Shown here piece by piece: positions 21,509-29,843 of a stretch of 64,000 nt of DNA. Within the stretch, counting starts at the first letter, position 1, and each line of letters begins with the position of its first letter. This DNA comes from Streptomyces griseosporeus. GTDB lineage: Bacteria; Actinomycetota; Actinomycetes; Streptomycetales; Streptomycetaceae. The stretch is taken from positions 1-64,000 of the forward strand of contig NZ_BNBR01000008.1 of NCBI RefSeq assembly GCF_014656055.1, in the 5' to 3' direction. Both the position numbers and the translations under genes were made by a program. Under the pieces are notes generated by a model, which made no database searches, had not been told where the DNA came from, and saw only the letters and a program-made list of their open reading frames with translations.

Positions 21509-22957
21509 ATGTCAGCCGAGCCGCTGTCCACCGAGTCCACCGCCTACCGTGCCGCCCTCGACGTCATCCGCGCCGTCGAGCCCCGGGTCGCCGACGCGAT
21601 CCGCCAGGAGGTCGCCGACCAGCGCGAGATGCTGAAGCTGATCGCCTCCGAGAACTACGCCTCCCCGGCGACGCTGCTGGCGATGGGCAACTGGTTCAGC
21701 GACAAGTACGCCGAGGGCACGATCGGCCGCCGCTTCTACGCCGGCTGCCGCAACGTCGACACCGTGGAGTCCCTCGCCGCCGAGCACGCCCGGGAGCTGT
21801 TCGGCGCCCGCCACGCCTACGTCCAGCCGCACTCCGGCATCGACGCCAACCTGGTCGCCTTCTGGGCGGTGCTCGCCGACCGTGTCGAGGCGCCGTTCCT
21901 CCAGAAGACCGGCGTCCGCCAGATCAACGACCTCACCGACGCCGACTGGGCCGAGCTGCGGCAGGCGTTCGGCAACCAGCGCATGCTCGGCATGTCCCTG
22001 GACGCCGGCGGCCACCTCACCCACGGCTTCCGCCCGAACATCTCCGGCAAGATGTTCGACCAGCGTTCCTACGGCACCGACCCGGCGACCGGCCTCATCG
22101 ACTACGACGCGCTGCGCGCCCAGGCCCGTGAGTTCAAGCCGCTGATCATCGTCGCGGGCTACTCGGCGTACCCCCGGCTGGTGAACTTCCGGATCATGCG
22201 GGAGATCGCCGACGAGGTCGGCGCCACGCTCATGGTCGACATGGCGCACTTCGCCGGTCTGGTCGCGGGCAAGGTCCTCACCGGCGACTTCGACCCGGTG
22301 CCGCACGCCCAGATCGTCACCACCACCACGCACAAGTCGCTGCGCGGCCCGCGCGGCGGCATGGTCCTGTGCGACGACTCCCTCAAGGACCAGGTGGACC
22401 GCGGCTGCCCGATGGTCCTCGGCGGCCCGCTGCCGCACGTCATGGCCGCCAAGGCGGTCGCCCTGGCCGAGGCCCGGCAGCCCGCCTTCCAGGACTACGC
22501 CCAGCGCATCGTCGACAACTCCCGCGCGCTGGCGGAGGGCCTGATGCGCCGGGGCGCGACCCTGGTGACCGGCGGCACGGACAACCACCTGAACCTGATC
22601 GACGTGGCCACGTCGTACGGGCTGACCGGCCGTCAGGCCGAGCAGGCGCTGCTGGACTCCGGCATCGTCACCAACCGCAACGCCATCCCGGCCGACCCGA
22701 ACGGCGCCTGGTACACCTCCGGCATCCGCGTCGGCACCCCGGCGCTGACCACCCGCGGTCTCGGCACCGCCGAGATGGACGAGGTCGCCGGCCTCATCGA
22801 CCGCGTCCTGACCGCGGCCGAGCCCGGCACCACCAAGTCCGGCGCCCCCTCCAAGGCCGCCCACGTCCTCGACGCGAAGATCTCCGACGAGATCTCCCGC
22901 CGGGCCACGGACCTGGTCGCGGGCTTCCCGCTGTACCCGGAGATCGACCTCGGCTGA
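21509..22957 (+). CDS. glyA: Serine hydroxymethyltransferase
   Basis: 482 residues, about 60 longer than the E. coli enzyme. It converts serine + THF to glycine + 5,10-methylene-THF, using PLP. Family signatures: 'LKLIASENYASPATLLAMG' near the N-terminus, 'FYAGCRNVDTVESLAAEHARELFG', 'VDMAHFAGLVAGKVLTGDFDPVPHAQIVTTTTHK', with the PLP lysine as Lys276 in 'THKSLRGPRGG'. An insertion relative to E. coli lies around residues 130-200. GGAGGT is 4 bases before the ATG at 21509. It sits behind a ZTP riboswitch, so its synthesis should rise in folate stress. A strong hairpin with a short T-run follows. Related one-carbon genes folD, purN and purH lie 27-34 kb further on. Confidence 0.97.
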   Translation: MSAEPLSTESTAYRAALDVIRAVEPRVADAIRQEVADQREMLKLIASENYASPATLLAMGNWFSDKYAEGTIGRRFYAGCRNVDTVESLAAEHARELFGARHAYVQPHSGIDANLVAFWAVLADRVEAPFLQKTGVRQINDLTDADWAELRQAFGNQRMLGMSLDAGGHLTHGFRPNISGKMFDQRSYGTDPATGLIDYDALRAQAREFKPLIIVAGYSAYPRLVNFRIMREIADEVGATLMVDMAHFAGLVAGKVLTGDFDPVPHAQIVTTTTHKSLRGPRGGMVLCDDSLKDQVDRGCPMVLGGPLPHVMAAKAVALAEARQPAFQDYAQRIVDNSRALAEGLMRRGATLVTGGTDNHLNLIDVATSYGLTGRQAEQALLDSGIVTNRNAIPADPNGAWYTSGIRVGTPALTTRGLGTAEMDEVAGLIDRVLTAAEPGTTKSGAPSKAAHVLDAKISDEISRRATDLVAGFPLYPEIDLG

Positions 22958-22975
22958 TCCCGGTCCGCCCCGTCC

Positions 22976-23013
22976 GCCGCGGCCGGCTCCCGCTCCCGGG
23001 GGCCGGCCGCGGC
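22976..23013 (+). terminator. Terminator after glyA
   Basis: GCCGCGGCCGGC (22976-22987) and GCCGGCCGCGGC (23002-23013) form a perfect 12-bp stem, followed by GTGTTTCCC. It lies 19 bases past the glyA stop and also just past the 3' end of the convergent phosphatase gene, so it may serve both. Confidence 0.8.
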
Positions 23014-23043
23014 GTGTTTCCCGGCCGCCCGGCCCGGCGCGGT

Positions 23044-24744
23044 TCAGCCGACGGGCGCGGTCGGGTCGGGGGCGTTGCGCACGGCGAGCAGGGCCACGTC
23101 GTCGTCGTTGTCCGGCGGGCGGGACCGGGCCAGCAGTTCGTCCGCGAAGGACTCCAGCGGCCGGTGGGCGAGGGACGCGGCGTGCCGGCGCAGCCGCTCC
23201 AGGCCCTCGTCCAGGGAGTGGCCGGGCGACTCGATCAGCCCGTCGGTGTACAGCACGAGGGTCGCGCCCGGCGGTACCTCCGCCGTCGCGTCGGGGCGGA
23301 CCTGCTCGGGCGCGATGCCGAGCAGCACGCCATGACCGTCGGTCAGGTAGTGGGCCAAGCCGTCGCGGCTGACCAGGAGCGGGGGCGGGTGCCCGGCGTT
23401 GGTCCAGGACAGCTCGCACCGGCCGGCGTCGGTGTGGGTCATCCGGGCGAAGACCAGCGTGGCCATCGAGACCTCGGCGATGTCGCGGGTCGCCTGGTCC
23501 AGCCACTCCACGATCTTGCTGGGCGGCTGCTGCTGGGACAGCGCGTAGGCGCGCAGCATGTTCCGCAGCTGGGACATGCCCGCCGCCGCGTCCAGGTCGT
23601 GCCCGACCACGTCGCCGACGGCGAGGGCGGTGGCGCCGTCCTTCAGCGTGAACGCGTCGTACCAGTCGCCGCCGACCTGGGAGTCGTCCGGCGCGGGCAG
23701 GTAGCGGGCGGTCATGGTCTTGCCGGACGTCCGCGGGAGCTTGGGCAGCAGATGGCGCTGCATGGTCTCGGCGACCTTGCGCTGCCGCTGGTAGAGGCGG
23801 GCGTTCTCCAGGGCGAAGCTGGCGCGGCGGGCGATGTCCTCCAGCAGTGTGGTGTCGGCCGTCGCGAACCGCTCGGGCTGGTCGGCGCGGCCGAGGGTGA
23901 GGGCGCCCAGTACCTCGTGCAGGCTGCGCAGGGGGACCACGATCGCCGAGTGCATGCCGGTCGCGTCGAACAGCCGCCGCTGCTCCACCGCGATGCCGGA
24001 GTCGGGCGGCCCCTGGTAGGTCTCCGGGCCCGCGAAGGAGGACGCGACGCCGCGCAGCGCGCGGGACAGCGGCATCCGGGACTCCTGCGGCACGGGTGGC
24101 ATGGGCCCTTGCAGGTCCTCCCGGAAGACGACGGTGCCGGCCTCGGCGTGGGCGACGGCGAACCGGGACACCTCGTCCCGCACGCCGATCAGATCGATGA
24201 CGGCCCAGTCGGCGAGCCGCGGCACCACCAGGTGGACCAGGCGGCGCAGCGCCTCCTCGATGTCCAGGGTGGAGGTCAGCAGGGTGGTCGTCTCGGCGAG
24301 CAGCGTGAGCCGTTCCAGCTCGGTGAGGCGGCCGCTGGCCGGGGGCCGCTGGGCCGGCCGGCCGGAGTTCCCCGCGGAGTGGAAGAGGACGAGGGTGGGC
24401 GACGGGTGCAGGCCGGTGTCGCAAGGGGTGGTCATCCATGCCACGGGCAGCAGCGTGCCGTCACCGCGCTCGAACCACTCTCCGCGGCCCTGGTCGGTGT
24501 GCCCGCTGAGGATGCTCTGCCGGATCCGGCACTGCGCCCTCGGCACGGGCTCGCCGCAGCTGTTGCGGTGCAGCAGGTCGTGGGCGTCGTGCCCGACCAG
24601 GCCCGCGGCGGACCGGGCGAGGAGCTGTGCGCCGCGCGCGTTGACGGCGATGATCGCGCCCTGCTCGTCGGCCAGGTAGGCGCCCGTGCCGAGGGCGTCC
24701 AGTGCCCTGGCCACCGCATCCTGCGGACCGCCCGCGCCCGTCAT
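23044..24744 (-). CDS. PAS-GAF-PP2C (SpoIIE-type) serine phosphatase
   Basis: 566 residues. N-terminal PAS-like sensor (about 10-125) with three cysteines ('NSCGEPVPRAQCRI' and one later) that could bind a cofactor. GAF domain (about 145-315) starting 'LTLLAETTTLLTSTLDIEEALRRLV'. PP2C_SIG domain (about 335-560): 'AETMQRHLLPKLP', 'DSQVGGDWYDAFTLKDG', 'AVGDVVGHDLDAAAGMSQLR', 'LVLYTDGLIES', 'DDDVALLAVR'. These carry the metal-binding Asp residues. Such proteins dephosphorylate anti-anti-sigma factors in sigma-B-like partner-switching. No anti-sigma gene is adjacent and there is no kinase domain, so its partner is encoded elsewhere. GTG or ATG near 24744; no clear ribosome-binding site. Confidence 0.93.
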   Translation of the reverse strand: MTGAGGPQDAVARALDALGTGAYLADEQGAIIAVNARGAQLLARSAAGLVGHDAHDLLHRNSCGEPVPRAQCRIRQSILSGHTDQGRGEWFERGDGTLLPVAWMTTPCDTGLHPSPTLVLFHSAGNSGRPAQRPPASGRLTELERLTLLAETTTLLTSTLDIEEALRRLVHLVVPRLADWAVIDLIGVRDEVSRFAVAHAEAGTVVFREDLQGPMPPVPQESRMPLSRALRGVASSFAGPETYQGPPDSGIAVEQRRLFDATGMHSAIVVPLRSLHEVLGALTLGRADQPERFATADTTLLEDIARRASFALENARLYQRQRKVAETMQRHLLPKLPRTSGKTMTARYLPAPDDSQVGGDWYDAFTLKDGATALAVGDVVGHDLDAAAGMSQLRNMLRAYALSQQQPPSKIVEWLDQATRDIAEVSMATLVFARMTHTDAGRCELSWTNAGHPPPLLVSRDGLAHYLTDGHGVLLGIAPEQVRPDATAEVPPGATLVLYTDGLIESPGHSLDEGLERLRRHAASLAHRPLESFADELLARSRPPDNDDDVALLAVRNAPDPTAPVG

Positions 24745-24756
24745 GCCCGCCTCCCG

Positions 24757-24815
24757 TCACCGGAGGAACCGCTGGAGGAGTCACCGGGGTTCGCCGGAGG
24801 AATCACCGGAGGAAC
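24757..24815. repeat. Short 13-bp imperfect repeats (TCACCGGAGGAAC)
   Basis: TCACCGGAGGAAC occurs at 24757-24769 and 24803-24815, with a degenerate tandem copy TTCGCCGGAGGAA at 24790-24802 and a partial one at 24781. They lie upstream of the phosphatase gene (minus strand) in a 176-bp intergenic stretch that also has a duplicated GCCTCGGCC. Possible regulator boxes; nothing else recognisable in the stretch. Confidence 0.5.
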
Positions 24816-24920
24816 GCTCAGGTGCCTCGGCCGATGCCTCGGCCACCCGGGCCTCCGGGTTCCCTGCGGGCCGGGGGTGATGCCTGGGACACGGGTGTGC
24901 GCCGGGGGGCGCGTGCGGGC

Positions 24921-25589
24921 TCACAGGTCGATCAGCTGGTGTCTCGGCCCGTCCTCGCGGGGGCGTGCGGTGGACGCCCGGCGGACCAGGGCGGTGCCGC
25001 CCGCGCCCACGGCCAGCCCCACCGCCAGACCCGGCAGGGCCCACCAGGCCCCGTGCATCGCGGGGCGGCCGTGGGGCTTCGCGGGGGCCGGGCCGAGCAG
25101 GCCCGACGCCTGCACGGCGTCGTACGCCCGCCGGGAGGCCCGGTGCCAGCGGATGTCGTCGTCCTCCACCTCGGGGGACGGGTCCGAGCGCACCCACGGG
25201 GTGCCGTCACCGGCGAGGAACAGCTCGTCCTGGCGCTCCATCGCCACGTCACCGCCCGGCGGCCGGTCGGTCTGCGGCCAGCCGCCGACGCCGGTCCGGC
25301 CCCACAGCACGACGACCCGCACCGGTGGCCGGCCGCCGTCCGACCACGCGTCGGGCACCCGCTCCGTGCCCGTGTACGACGGCTGCAGCAGCTGCCGCAG
25401 CCCGGCGAAGCCCGGATCCCCGGCCCGTACCGCCGTCGTGCGCCCCGTGCCCCCCGCCGTCACCAGCGCGACGTCCGGTAAGACCGCCTGCCCGCCCGGC
25501 TCCCGCGCGTCGGCGGCGCCCGCCGCCGGGCCGAGGCACAGCGCCCCGGCCGCCGCCACCGCCCACAGTGCCGCGCGTGTCCTGCCCAT
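24921..25589 (-). CDS. Hypothetical exported membrane-anchored protein
   Basis: 222 residues. Signal peptide 'ALWAVAAAGALCLGPAAGAADA' at the N-terminus, an extracytoplasmic domain of about 150 residues without a motif I know ('DIRWHRASRRAYDAVQASGLLG' near its end), a C-terminal membrane helix ('GAWWALPGLAVGLAVGAGGTALV') and a short basic cytosolic tail. The start at 25589 is preceded by AGGAGGGGGAG and places the signal peptide correctly; a much longer open frame upstream is antisense to trpS. It is divergent from trpS. Function unknown. Confidence 0.8.
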   Translation of the reverse strand: MGRTRAALWAVAAAGALCLGPAAGAADAREPGGQAVLPDVALVTAGGTGRTTAVRAGDPGFAGLRQLLQPSYTGTERVPDAWSDGGRPPVRVVVLWGRTGVGGWPQTDRPPGGDVAMERQDELFLAGDGTPWVRSDPSPEVEDDDIRWHRASRRAYDAVQASGLLGPAPAKPHGRPAMHGAWWALPGLAVGLAVGAGGTALVRRASTARPREDGPRHQLIDL

Positions 25590-25706
25590 GCCCCACGCTC
25601 CCCCTCCTGCGCCCTCACCCCTTGTTACACCGTGGGAGACGATTCGGTTCCCACCTGTTCCCGACCAGTTCCTGATCGCCCCCGGCACTCTGAGAGAATG
25701 GTGAGC

Positions 25707-26720
25707 ATGGCTTCTGACAGTCCCCGCGTGCTCTCCGGAATCCAGCCCACCGCAGGCTCGTTCCACCTCGGCAACTACCTCGGCGCGGTCCGCCAGTGGG
25801 TGGCGCTGCAGGAGACGCACGACGCGTTCTACATGGTCGTCGACCTGCACGCGATCACGGTGCCGCAGGACCCGAAGGAGCTGCGGGCCAACACCCGGCT
25901 CGCCGCGGCCCAGCTGCTCGCGGCCGGTCTGGACCCCGAGCGCTGCACGCTGTTCGTCCAGAGCCATGTCCCCGAGCACGCCCAGCTCGCCTGGGTGATG
26001 AACTGCCTCACCGGCTTCGGCGAGGCCTCCCGGATGACCCAGTTCAAGGACAAGGCCGCCAAGCAGGGCGCCGACCGCGCCTCCGTCGGCCTGTTCACGT
26101 ACCCGATCCTCCAGGTCGCCGACATCCTGCTGTACCAGGCGCACGAGGTGCCGGTCGGCGAGGACCAGCGCCAGCACGTCGAGCTGACCCGGGACATCGC
26201 CGAGCGGTTCAACGGCCGGTTCGGGGAGACCTTCACGGTCCCGAAGCCGTACATCCTCAAGGAGACGGCGAAGATCTACGACCTTCAGGACCCGACGGTC
26301 AAGATGAGCAAGTCGGCGTCCACGCCGAAGGGCCTGATCAACCTGCTCGACGACCCGAAGGCGACGGCGAAGAAGGTCAAGAGCGCGGTCACCGACACCG
26401 ACACGGTCATCCGCTACGACGCCGAGAACAAGCCGGGCGTCAGCAACCTGCTCACCATCTACTCCACGCTGACCGGCACGTCGATCGCCGACCTGGAGCG
26501 GGAGTACGAGGGCAAGATGTACGGCGCGCTCAAGACGGACCTCGCCGAGATCATGGTCGACTTCGTGACGCCGTTCCGGGAGCGCACCCAGCAGTACCTG
26601 GACGACCCGGAGACGCTGGACTCGATCCTGGCGAAGGGCGCGGAGAAGGCGCGTACGGTCGCCGCGGAGACCCTCGCGCAGGCGTACGACCGGGTCGGTT
26701 TCCTGCCGGCCAAGCACTGA
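25707..26720 (+). CDS. trpS: Tryptophanyl-tRNA synthetase
   Basis: 337 residues, normal for bacterial TrpRS. Class I signatures: 'VLSGIQPTAGSFHLGNYLGAV' with the HIGH box as HLGN, and 'DLQDPTVKMSKSASTPKG' with KMSKS. 'GEDQRQHVELTRDIAERFN' is the typical central motif. It charges tRNA-Trp in the cytosol. The ATG at 25707 follows GAGAGAATGGTGAG; an ATG nine bases upstream (25698) is also possible. Streptomyces often have a second TrpRS conferring indolmycin resistance. Which form this is cannot be settled by eye. Confidence 0.96.
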   Translation: MASDSPRVLSGIQPTAGSFHLGNYLGAVRQWVALQETHDAFYMVVDLHAITVPQDPKELRANTRLAAAQLLAAGLDPERCTLFVQSHVPEHAQLAWVMNCLTGFGEASRMTQFKDKAAKQGADRASVGLFTYPILQVADILLYQAHEVPVGEDQRQHVELTRDIAERFNGRFGETFTVPKPYILKETAKIYDLQDPTVKMSKSASTPKGLINLLDDPKATAKKVKSAVTDTDTVIRYDAENKPGVSNLLTIYSTLTGTSIADLEREYEGKMYGALKTDLAEIMVDFVTPFRERTQQYLDDPETLDSILAKGAEKARTVAAETLAQAYDRVGFLPAKH

Positions 26721-26857
26721 CGCACCCCTTCGCACAGACGTACCACGGGCCGAGCGCTGTACATCACTCCGCTCGCGCCTGCCCGCAGCCCGGCCGTGGC
26801 CGTACAGTCGATAGCCCACGGCTTGGGAACACATCCGTCACGACGACAGGAGACGAC

Positions 26858-27436
26858 GTGGGGACCGTAACGATCGGCGTGTCGATCGCGGTCCCGGAGC
26901 CTCACGGCAGCCTGCTCCAACAGCTGCGCGCGGGCTTCGGCGACGCCGCGGCCTTCGGTATCCCCACGCATGTCACCCTGCTGCCGCCGACCGAGATCGA
27001 CGACACGCTGCTGCCGGCCGTCGAGGCGCACCTGACCGAGGTCGCCGCGGCCGGGCGGCCCTTCCCGATGCGGCTGCGCGGCACCGGCACCTTCCGGCCG
27101 CTGTCGCCGGTGGTCTTCGTGCAGGTCGTCGAGGGCGGCGAGGACTGCTCCCGGCTCCAGCAGCGGATCCGTGACACCTCCGGGCCGGTCGCCCGCGAGC
27201 TGCCGTTCCCGTACCACCCGCACGTCACCGTCGCCCACGGCATCGACGAGGCCGCCATGGACCGCGCCTACGCCGAACTCGCCGACTACGAGGCCGACTG
27301 GTCCTGCACCGGCTTCGCCCTGTACGAGCAGGGCCCCGACGGTGTCTGGCGCAAGCTGCGCGAGTTCCCCTTCGGCGGCTCCACGGTGCCGCCGCAGGCG
27401 GGCAGTGTGGAGCGCGGCACCATCTCCAGCCGCTAG
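26858..27436 (+). CDS. 2'-5' RNA ligase / 2H phosphoesterase family protein
   Basis: 192 residues with the two H-x-T/S-x motifs of the 2H superfamily: 'PTHVTLLPPTEI' and 'YHPHVTVAHGID'. Relatives act on cyclic phosphodiesters of RNA or nucleotides; the cellular substrate in Streptomyces is not known. GTG start at 26858 with AGGAG 6 bases upstream. It follows trpS by 137 bp on the same strand and could be read through from it, although a separate promoter is likely. Convergent with the MocR gene, 12 bases away. Confidence 0.88.
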   Translation: MGTVTIGVSIAVPEPHGSLLQQLRAGFGDAAAFGIPTHVTLLPPTEIDDTLLPAVEAHLTEVAAAGRPFPMRLRGTGTFRPLSPVVFVQVVEGGEDCSRLQQRIRDTSGPVARELPFPYHPHVTVAHGIDEAAMDRAYAELADYEADWSCTGFALYEQGPDGVWRKLREFPFGGSTVPPQAGSVERGTISSR

Positions 27437-27448
27437 CGGGCTCCCCTC

Positions 27449-28834
27449 TCAGGGCAGCACCCTCAGCAGCGCCTCCAGGGCGCCGTTCCACGCGTGGTCC
27501 GACGGGGTGCCGTAGCCGACGACCAGGGCGTCCTGTGGGGGCGTCACGGCGTCCGGGTGGCGGAAGCGGGCCAGGCCGGGGACGGCGAGGCCCTGCCAGG
27601 CCGCGGCCTGCACGACCGACTGCTCGGTGCCGGGCGGCAGCCGCAGCACGGCGTGCAGCCCGGCGGCGATGCCGGTGACCTTCACCCGCGGTGCCCGTTC
27701 GGCGAGCGCGGCGACGAGCGCGTCGCGGCGGCGCCGGTAGCGCAGCCGGGCGGCGCGGACGTGGCGGTCGTAGGCGCCCGAGGCGAGGAACTGGGCGAGG
27801 GTCAGCTGGTCCAGGACGCCCACCGAGCGGGCGCCGCCGTGTTCCAGGACGTCCGGCAGCAGGGACGGCGGCAGCACCATCCAGCCCAGCCTCAGGCCCG
27901 GGGCCAGGGACTTGCTGGCGGTGCCGAGGTAGACGACGTGGTCGGGGTCGAGGTCCTGGAGGGCGCCGACGGGCTGGCGGTCGTAGCGGAACTCGCCGTC
28001 GTAGTCGTCCTCCAGGATCAGCCCGCCGGTGCGCCGCGCCCGGTCCACGGCGACGGCCCGCTGCCCGGGGCGCAGCGCGCCGCCGAGCGGGAACTGGTGG
28101 GAGGGGTTCAGCAGGACCGCGCGGGCCTCGCCCCCGCCCTCCACCACGATGCCGTGGTCGTCCCAGGGCAGCGGGACGGTGGTCAGGCCCGCGCGGGTCA
28201 CCAGGTCCCAGTGGGCGTCCAGGCCGTACGGCTCGACGGCGAGGGTGCGCAGGCCGCGGGCGTGCAGCACCCGGGCGAGCAGGCCGAGGGCGGGCCCGAA
28301 GCCGTTGGAGACGACGATGCGGTCGGGGTCGGTGCGCACGCCGCGGGCGCGGGCGAGGTAGCCGGCGAGGGCGGTGCGCAGCTCGGCGCGGCCGCGTGGG
28401 TCGCCGTAGCCGAGCGCGTCGTGGGGGGCGGCGGCGAGGGCGCGGCGGGCGGCCTTCAGCCACTCGGCGCGGGGGAAGGACGCGAGGTCGGGGGTGCCGG
28501 GGAAGAGGTTGTAGGCGGGGCGGCCCGGCTCGCGGCGGCGCGGCGCGGGCCGCTCCGGCGGGCGGGCGGGGACCCGGTCGGCGACGCGGGTGCCGGAGCC
28601 CTGCCGTGCGGTGAGCCAGCCCTCGGCGACCAGGTCGGCGTAGGCGTCGGCGACCGTGTTGCGGGCGATGCCCAGGTCGGCGGCGAGGGAGCGGGAGGAC
28701 GGCAGGCGGGTGCCGGGGGCGAGGCGGCCGGTGCGGACGGCCTCGCGCAGGGCGTCGGTCAGACCGCGGCGCAGGCCGGGCCCGGCCGGCTCCAGATGCA
28801 GGTCGATGCCGAAAGTGGCCCAGCGTTCCGCCAT
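27449..28834 (-). CDS. MocR/PdxR-type regulator (GntR HTH + aminotransferase domain)
   Basis: 461 residues. GntR winged helix at the N-terminus (about 15-80): 'LREAVRTGRLAPGTRLPSSRSLAADLGIARNTVADAYADLVAEGWL'. Then a class I/II aminotransferase-fold domain with 'DPRGRAELRTALAGYLARARGV', 'EDDYDGEFRYD' and the PLP-lysine segment 'YLGTASKSLAPGLRLGW'. MocR proteins use PLP as effector and usually control a divergent gene. Here the divergent gene is the AhpD-like operon, with 47 bp between the two starts, so that operon is the likely target. Confidence 0.93.
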   Translation of the reverse strand: MAERWATFGIDLHLEPAGPGLRRGLTDALREAVRTGRLAPGTRLPSSRSLAADLGIARNTVADAYADLVAEGWLTARQGSGTRVADRVPARPPERPAPRRREPGRPAYNLFPGTPDLASFPRAEWLKAARRALAAAPHDALGYGDPRGRAELRTALAGYLARARGVRTDPDRIVVSNGFGPALGLLARVLHARGLRTLAVEPYGLDAHWDLVTRAGLTTVPLPWDDHGIVVEGGGEARAVLLNPSHQFPLGGALRPGQRAVAVDRARRTGGLILEDDYDGEFRYDRQPVGALQDLDPDHVVYLGTASKSLAPGLRLGWMVLPPSLLPDVLEHGGARSVGVLDQLTLAQFLASGAYDRHVRAARLRYRRRRDALVAALAERAPRVKVTGIAAGLHAVLRLPPGTEQSVVQAAAWQGLAVPGLARFRHPDAVTPPQDALVVGYGTPSDHAWNGALEALLRVLP

Positions 28835-28881
28835 GGGAATGGACCATACCCCTGGGCTGCTTTGCTCCTAGGGTCGAGGGC

Positions 28882-29397
28882 ATGACGACACAGACCGATG
28901 CCCCCGCCGCCGGGACCGCCGAGTACGCCCCCGAGATCGCCCCGCGCCTGCCCTGGGCCCAGCTGGTGCCCGATGTGTACAAGGCGATGATCCGGCTGGA
29001 CACGGCGGCCAAGCAGGGCCTGGACCCCAAGCTGTACGAGCTGGTGAAGATCCGGGCCTCGCAGATCAACCACTGCGCGCTCTGCATCGACATGCACAGC
29101 AAGGACGCGCTCGCGGCCGGTGAGAGCGTGGAGCGGATCGTGCAGCTCAGCGCGTGGGAGGAGTCCCGGCACTTCTACACCGGGAAGGAGCTGGCCGCGC
29201 TGGAGCTGACCGAGGCGGTGACCGTGCTGACCGACGGTTTCGTCCCGGACGACGTGTACGAGCGGGCGGCGGCGCACTTCGAGGAGACCGAGCTGGCGCA
29301 GCTGATCGCCGCGATCACGGTGATCAACGCCTGGAACCGGTTCGGTGTGACCTGCCGGATGACGCCGGGGCACTACCAGCCGGGGCAGCACAAGTGA
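28882..29397 (+). CDS. Carboxymuconolactone decarboxylase/AhpD family protein, first copy
   Basis: 171 residues with the AhpD core: 'LYELVKIRASQINHCALCIDMHSKDALAAG', with Cys65-x-x-Cys68 and the His pair around it. AhpD-type members are peroxidase or alkylhydroperoxidase partners using this CxxC. The C-terminal half ('LTEAVTVLTDGFVPDDVYERAAAHFEETELAQLIAAITVINAWNR') is the second helical half of the family. Its promoter lies in the short region shared with the divergent MocR gene. The stop overlaps the next gene (GTGA). Paralogue of the downstream gene, about 60 percent alike by eye. Confidence 0.92.
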   Translation: MTTQTDAPAAGTAEYAPEIAPRLPWAQLVPDVYKAMIRLDTAAKQGLDPKLYELVKIRASQINHCALCIDMHSKDALAAGESVERIVQLSAWEESRHFYTGKELAALELTEAVTVLTDGFVPDDVYERAAAHFEETELAQLIAAITVINAWNRFGVTCRMTPGHYQPGQHK

Positions 29398-29843
29398 CGG
29401 CACGGACGACCCGGCTCGACGCCGGCGTGCGCGAGGCCATGCGGGCGCTGAGCGCCGCCACGAAGAAGGGTCTCGGCGACGCCGCGCTCGCCGAGCTGGT
29501 GCAGATCCGGGCCTCACAGCTCAACCACTGCGCCTTCTGCCTCGACATGCACCTCACCCTCGCCCGCAAGCACGGGGTGAGCGAGCGTCAGCTGGATCTG
29601 CTGGCCGCCTGGGAGGAGGCCGGGGACGACGTCTTCGACGCGCGGGAGCGGGCGGCGCTCGCGCTGACCGAGGCGGTCACCGTCCTGACGGACGGGTTCG
29701 TGCCGGACGCGGTGTACGAGCGGGCCGCCGAGCACTTCGACGAGCGGCAACTGGCCCACCTCATCGGGCTGATCACCGTCATCAACAGCTGGAACCGGCT
29801 GATGGTGAGCCGTCGTATACCGGCGGGGAGCACCGAGTGGTGA
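29394..29843 (+). CDS. Carboxymuconolactone decarboxylase/AhpD family protein, second copy
   Basis: 149 residues, tandem paralogue of the preceding gene, lacking its first 25 or so residues. The CxxC is Cys46-x-x-Cys49 in 'IRASQLNHCAFCLDMHLTLARKHG', and the second half repeats 'LTEAVTVLTDGFVPDAVYERAAEHFDERQLAHLIGLITVINSWNR'. GTG at 29394 overlaps the previous stop by 4 bases, and its own stop overlaps the next start, giving an equal-copy three-gene unit. The two AhpD-like subunits may form a hetero-oligomer; that is inference from pairing alone. Confidence 0.92.
   Translation: MTARTTRLDAGVREAMRALSAATKKGLGDAALAELVQIRASQLNHCAFCLDMHLTLARKHGVSERQLDLLAAWEEAGDDVFDARERAALALTEAVTVLTDGFVPDAVYERAAEHFDERQLAHLIGLITVINSWNRLMVSRRIPAGSTEW

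Noticed and set aside
24781..25197. Minus-strand open frame in the gap before the phosphatase gene
   Set aside because: It shadows the hypothetical exported protein in another frame and has no start signal.
22369..25704. Open frame of 1111 codons on the plus strand across glyA and the phosphatase gene
   Set aside because: It crosses real genes on both strands, has no domain character and is a product of high third-position GC.
28759..29517. Minus-strand open frame over the first AhpD gene
   Set aside because: The AhpD family motifs with CxxC are on the plus strand; the minus translation is Arg/Gly/His-rich.
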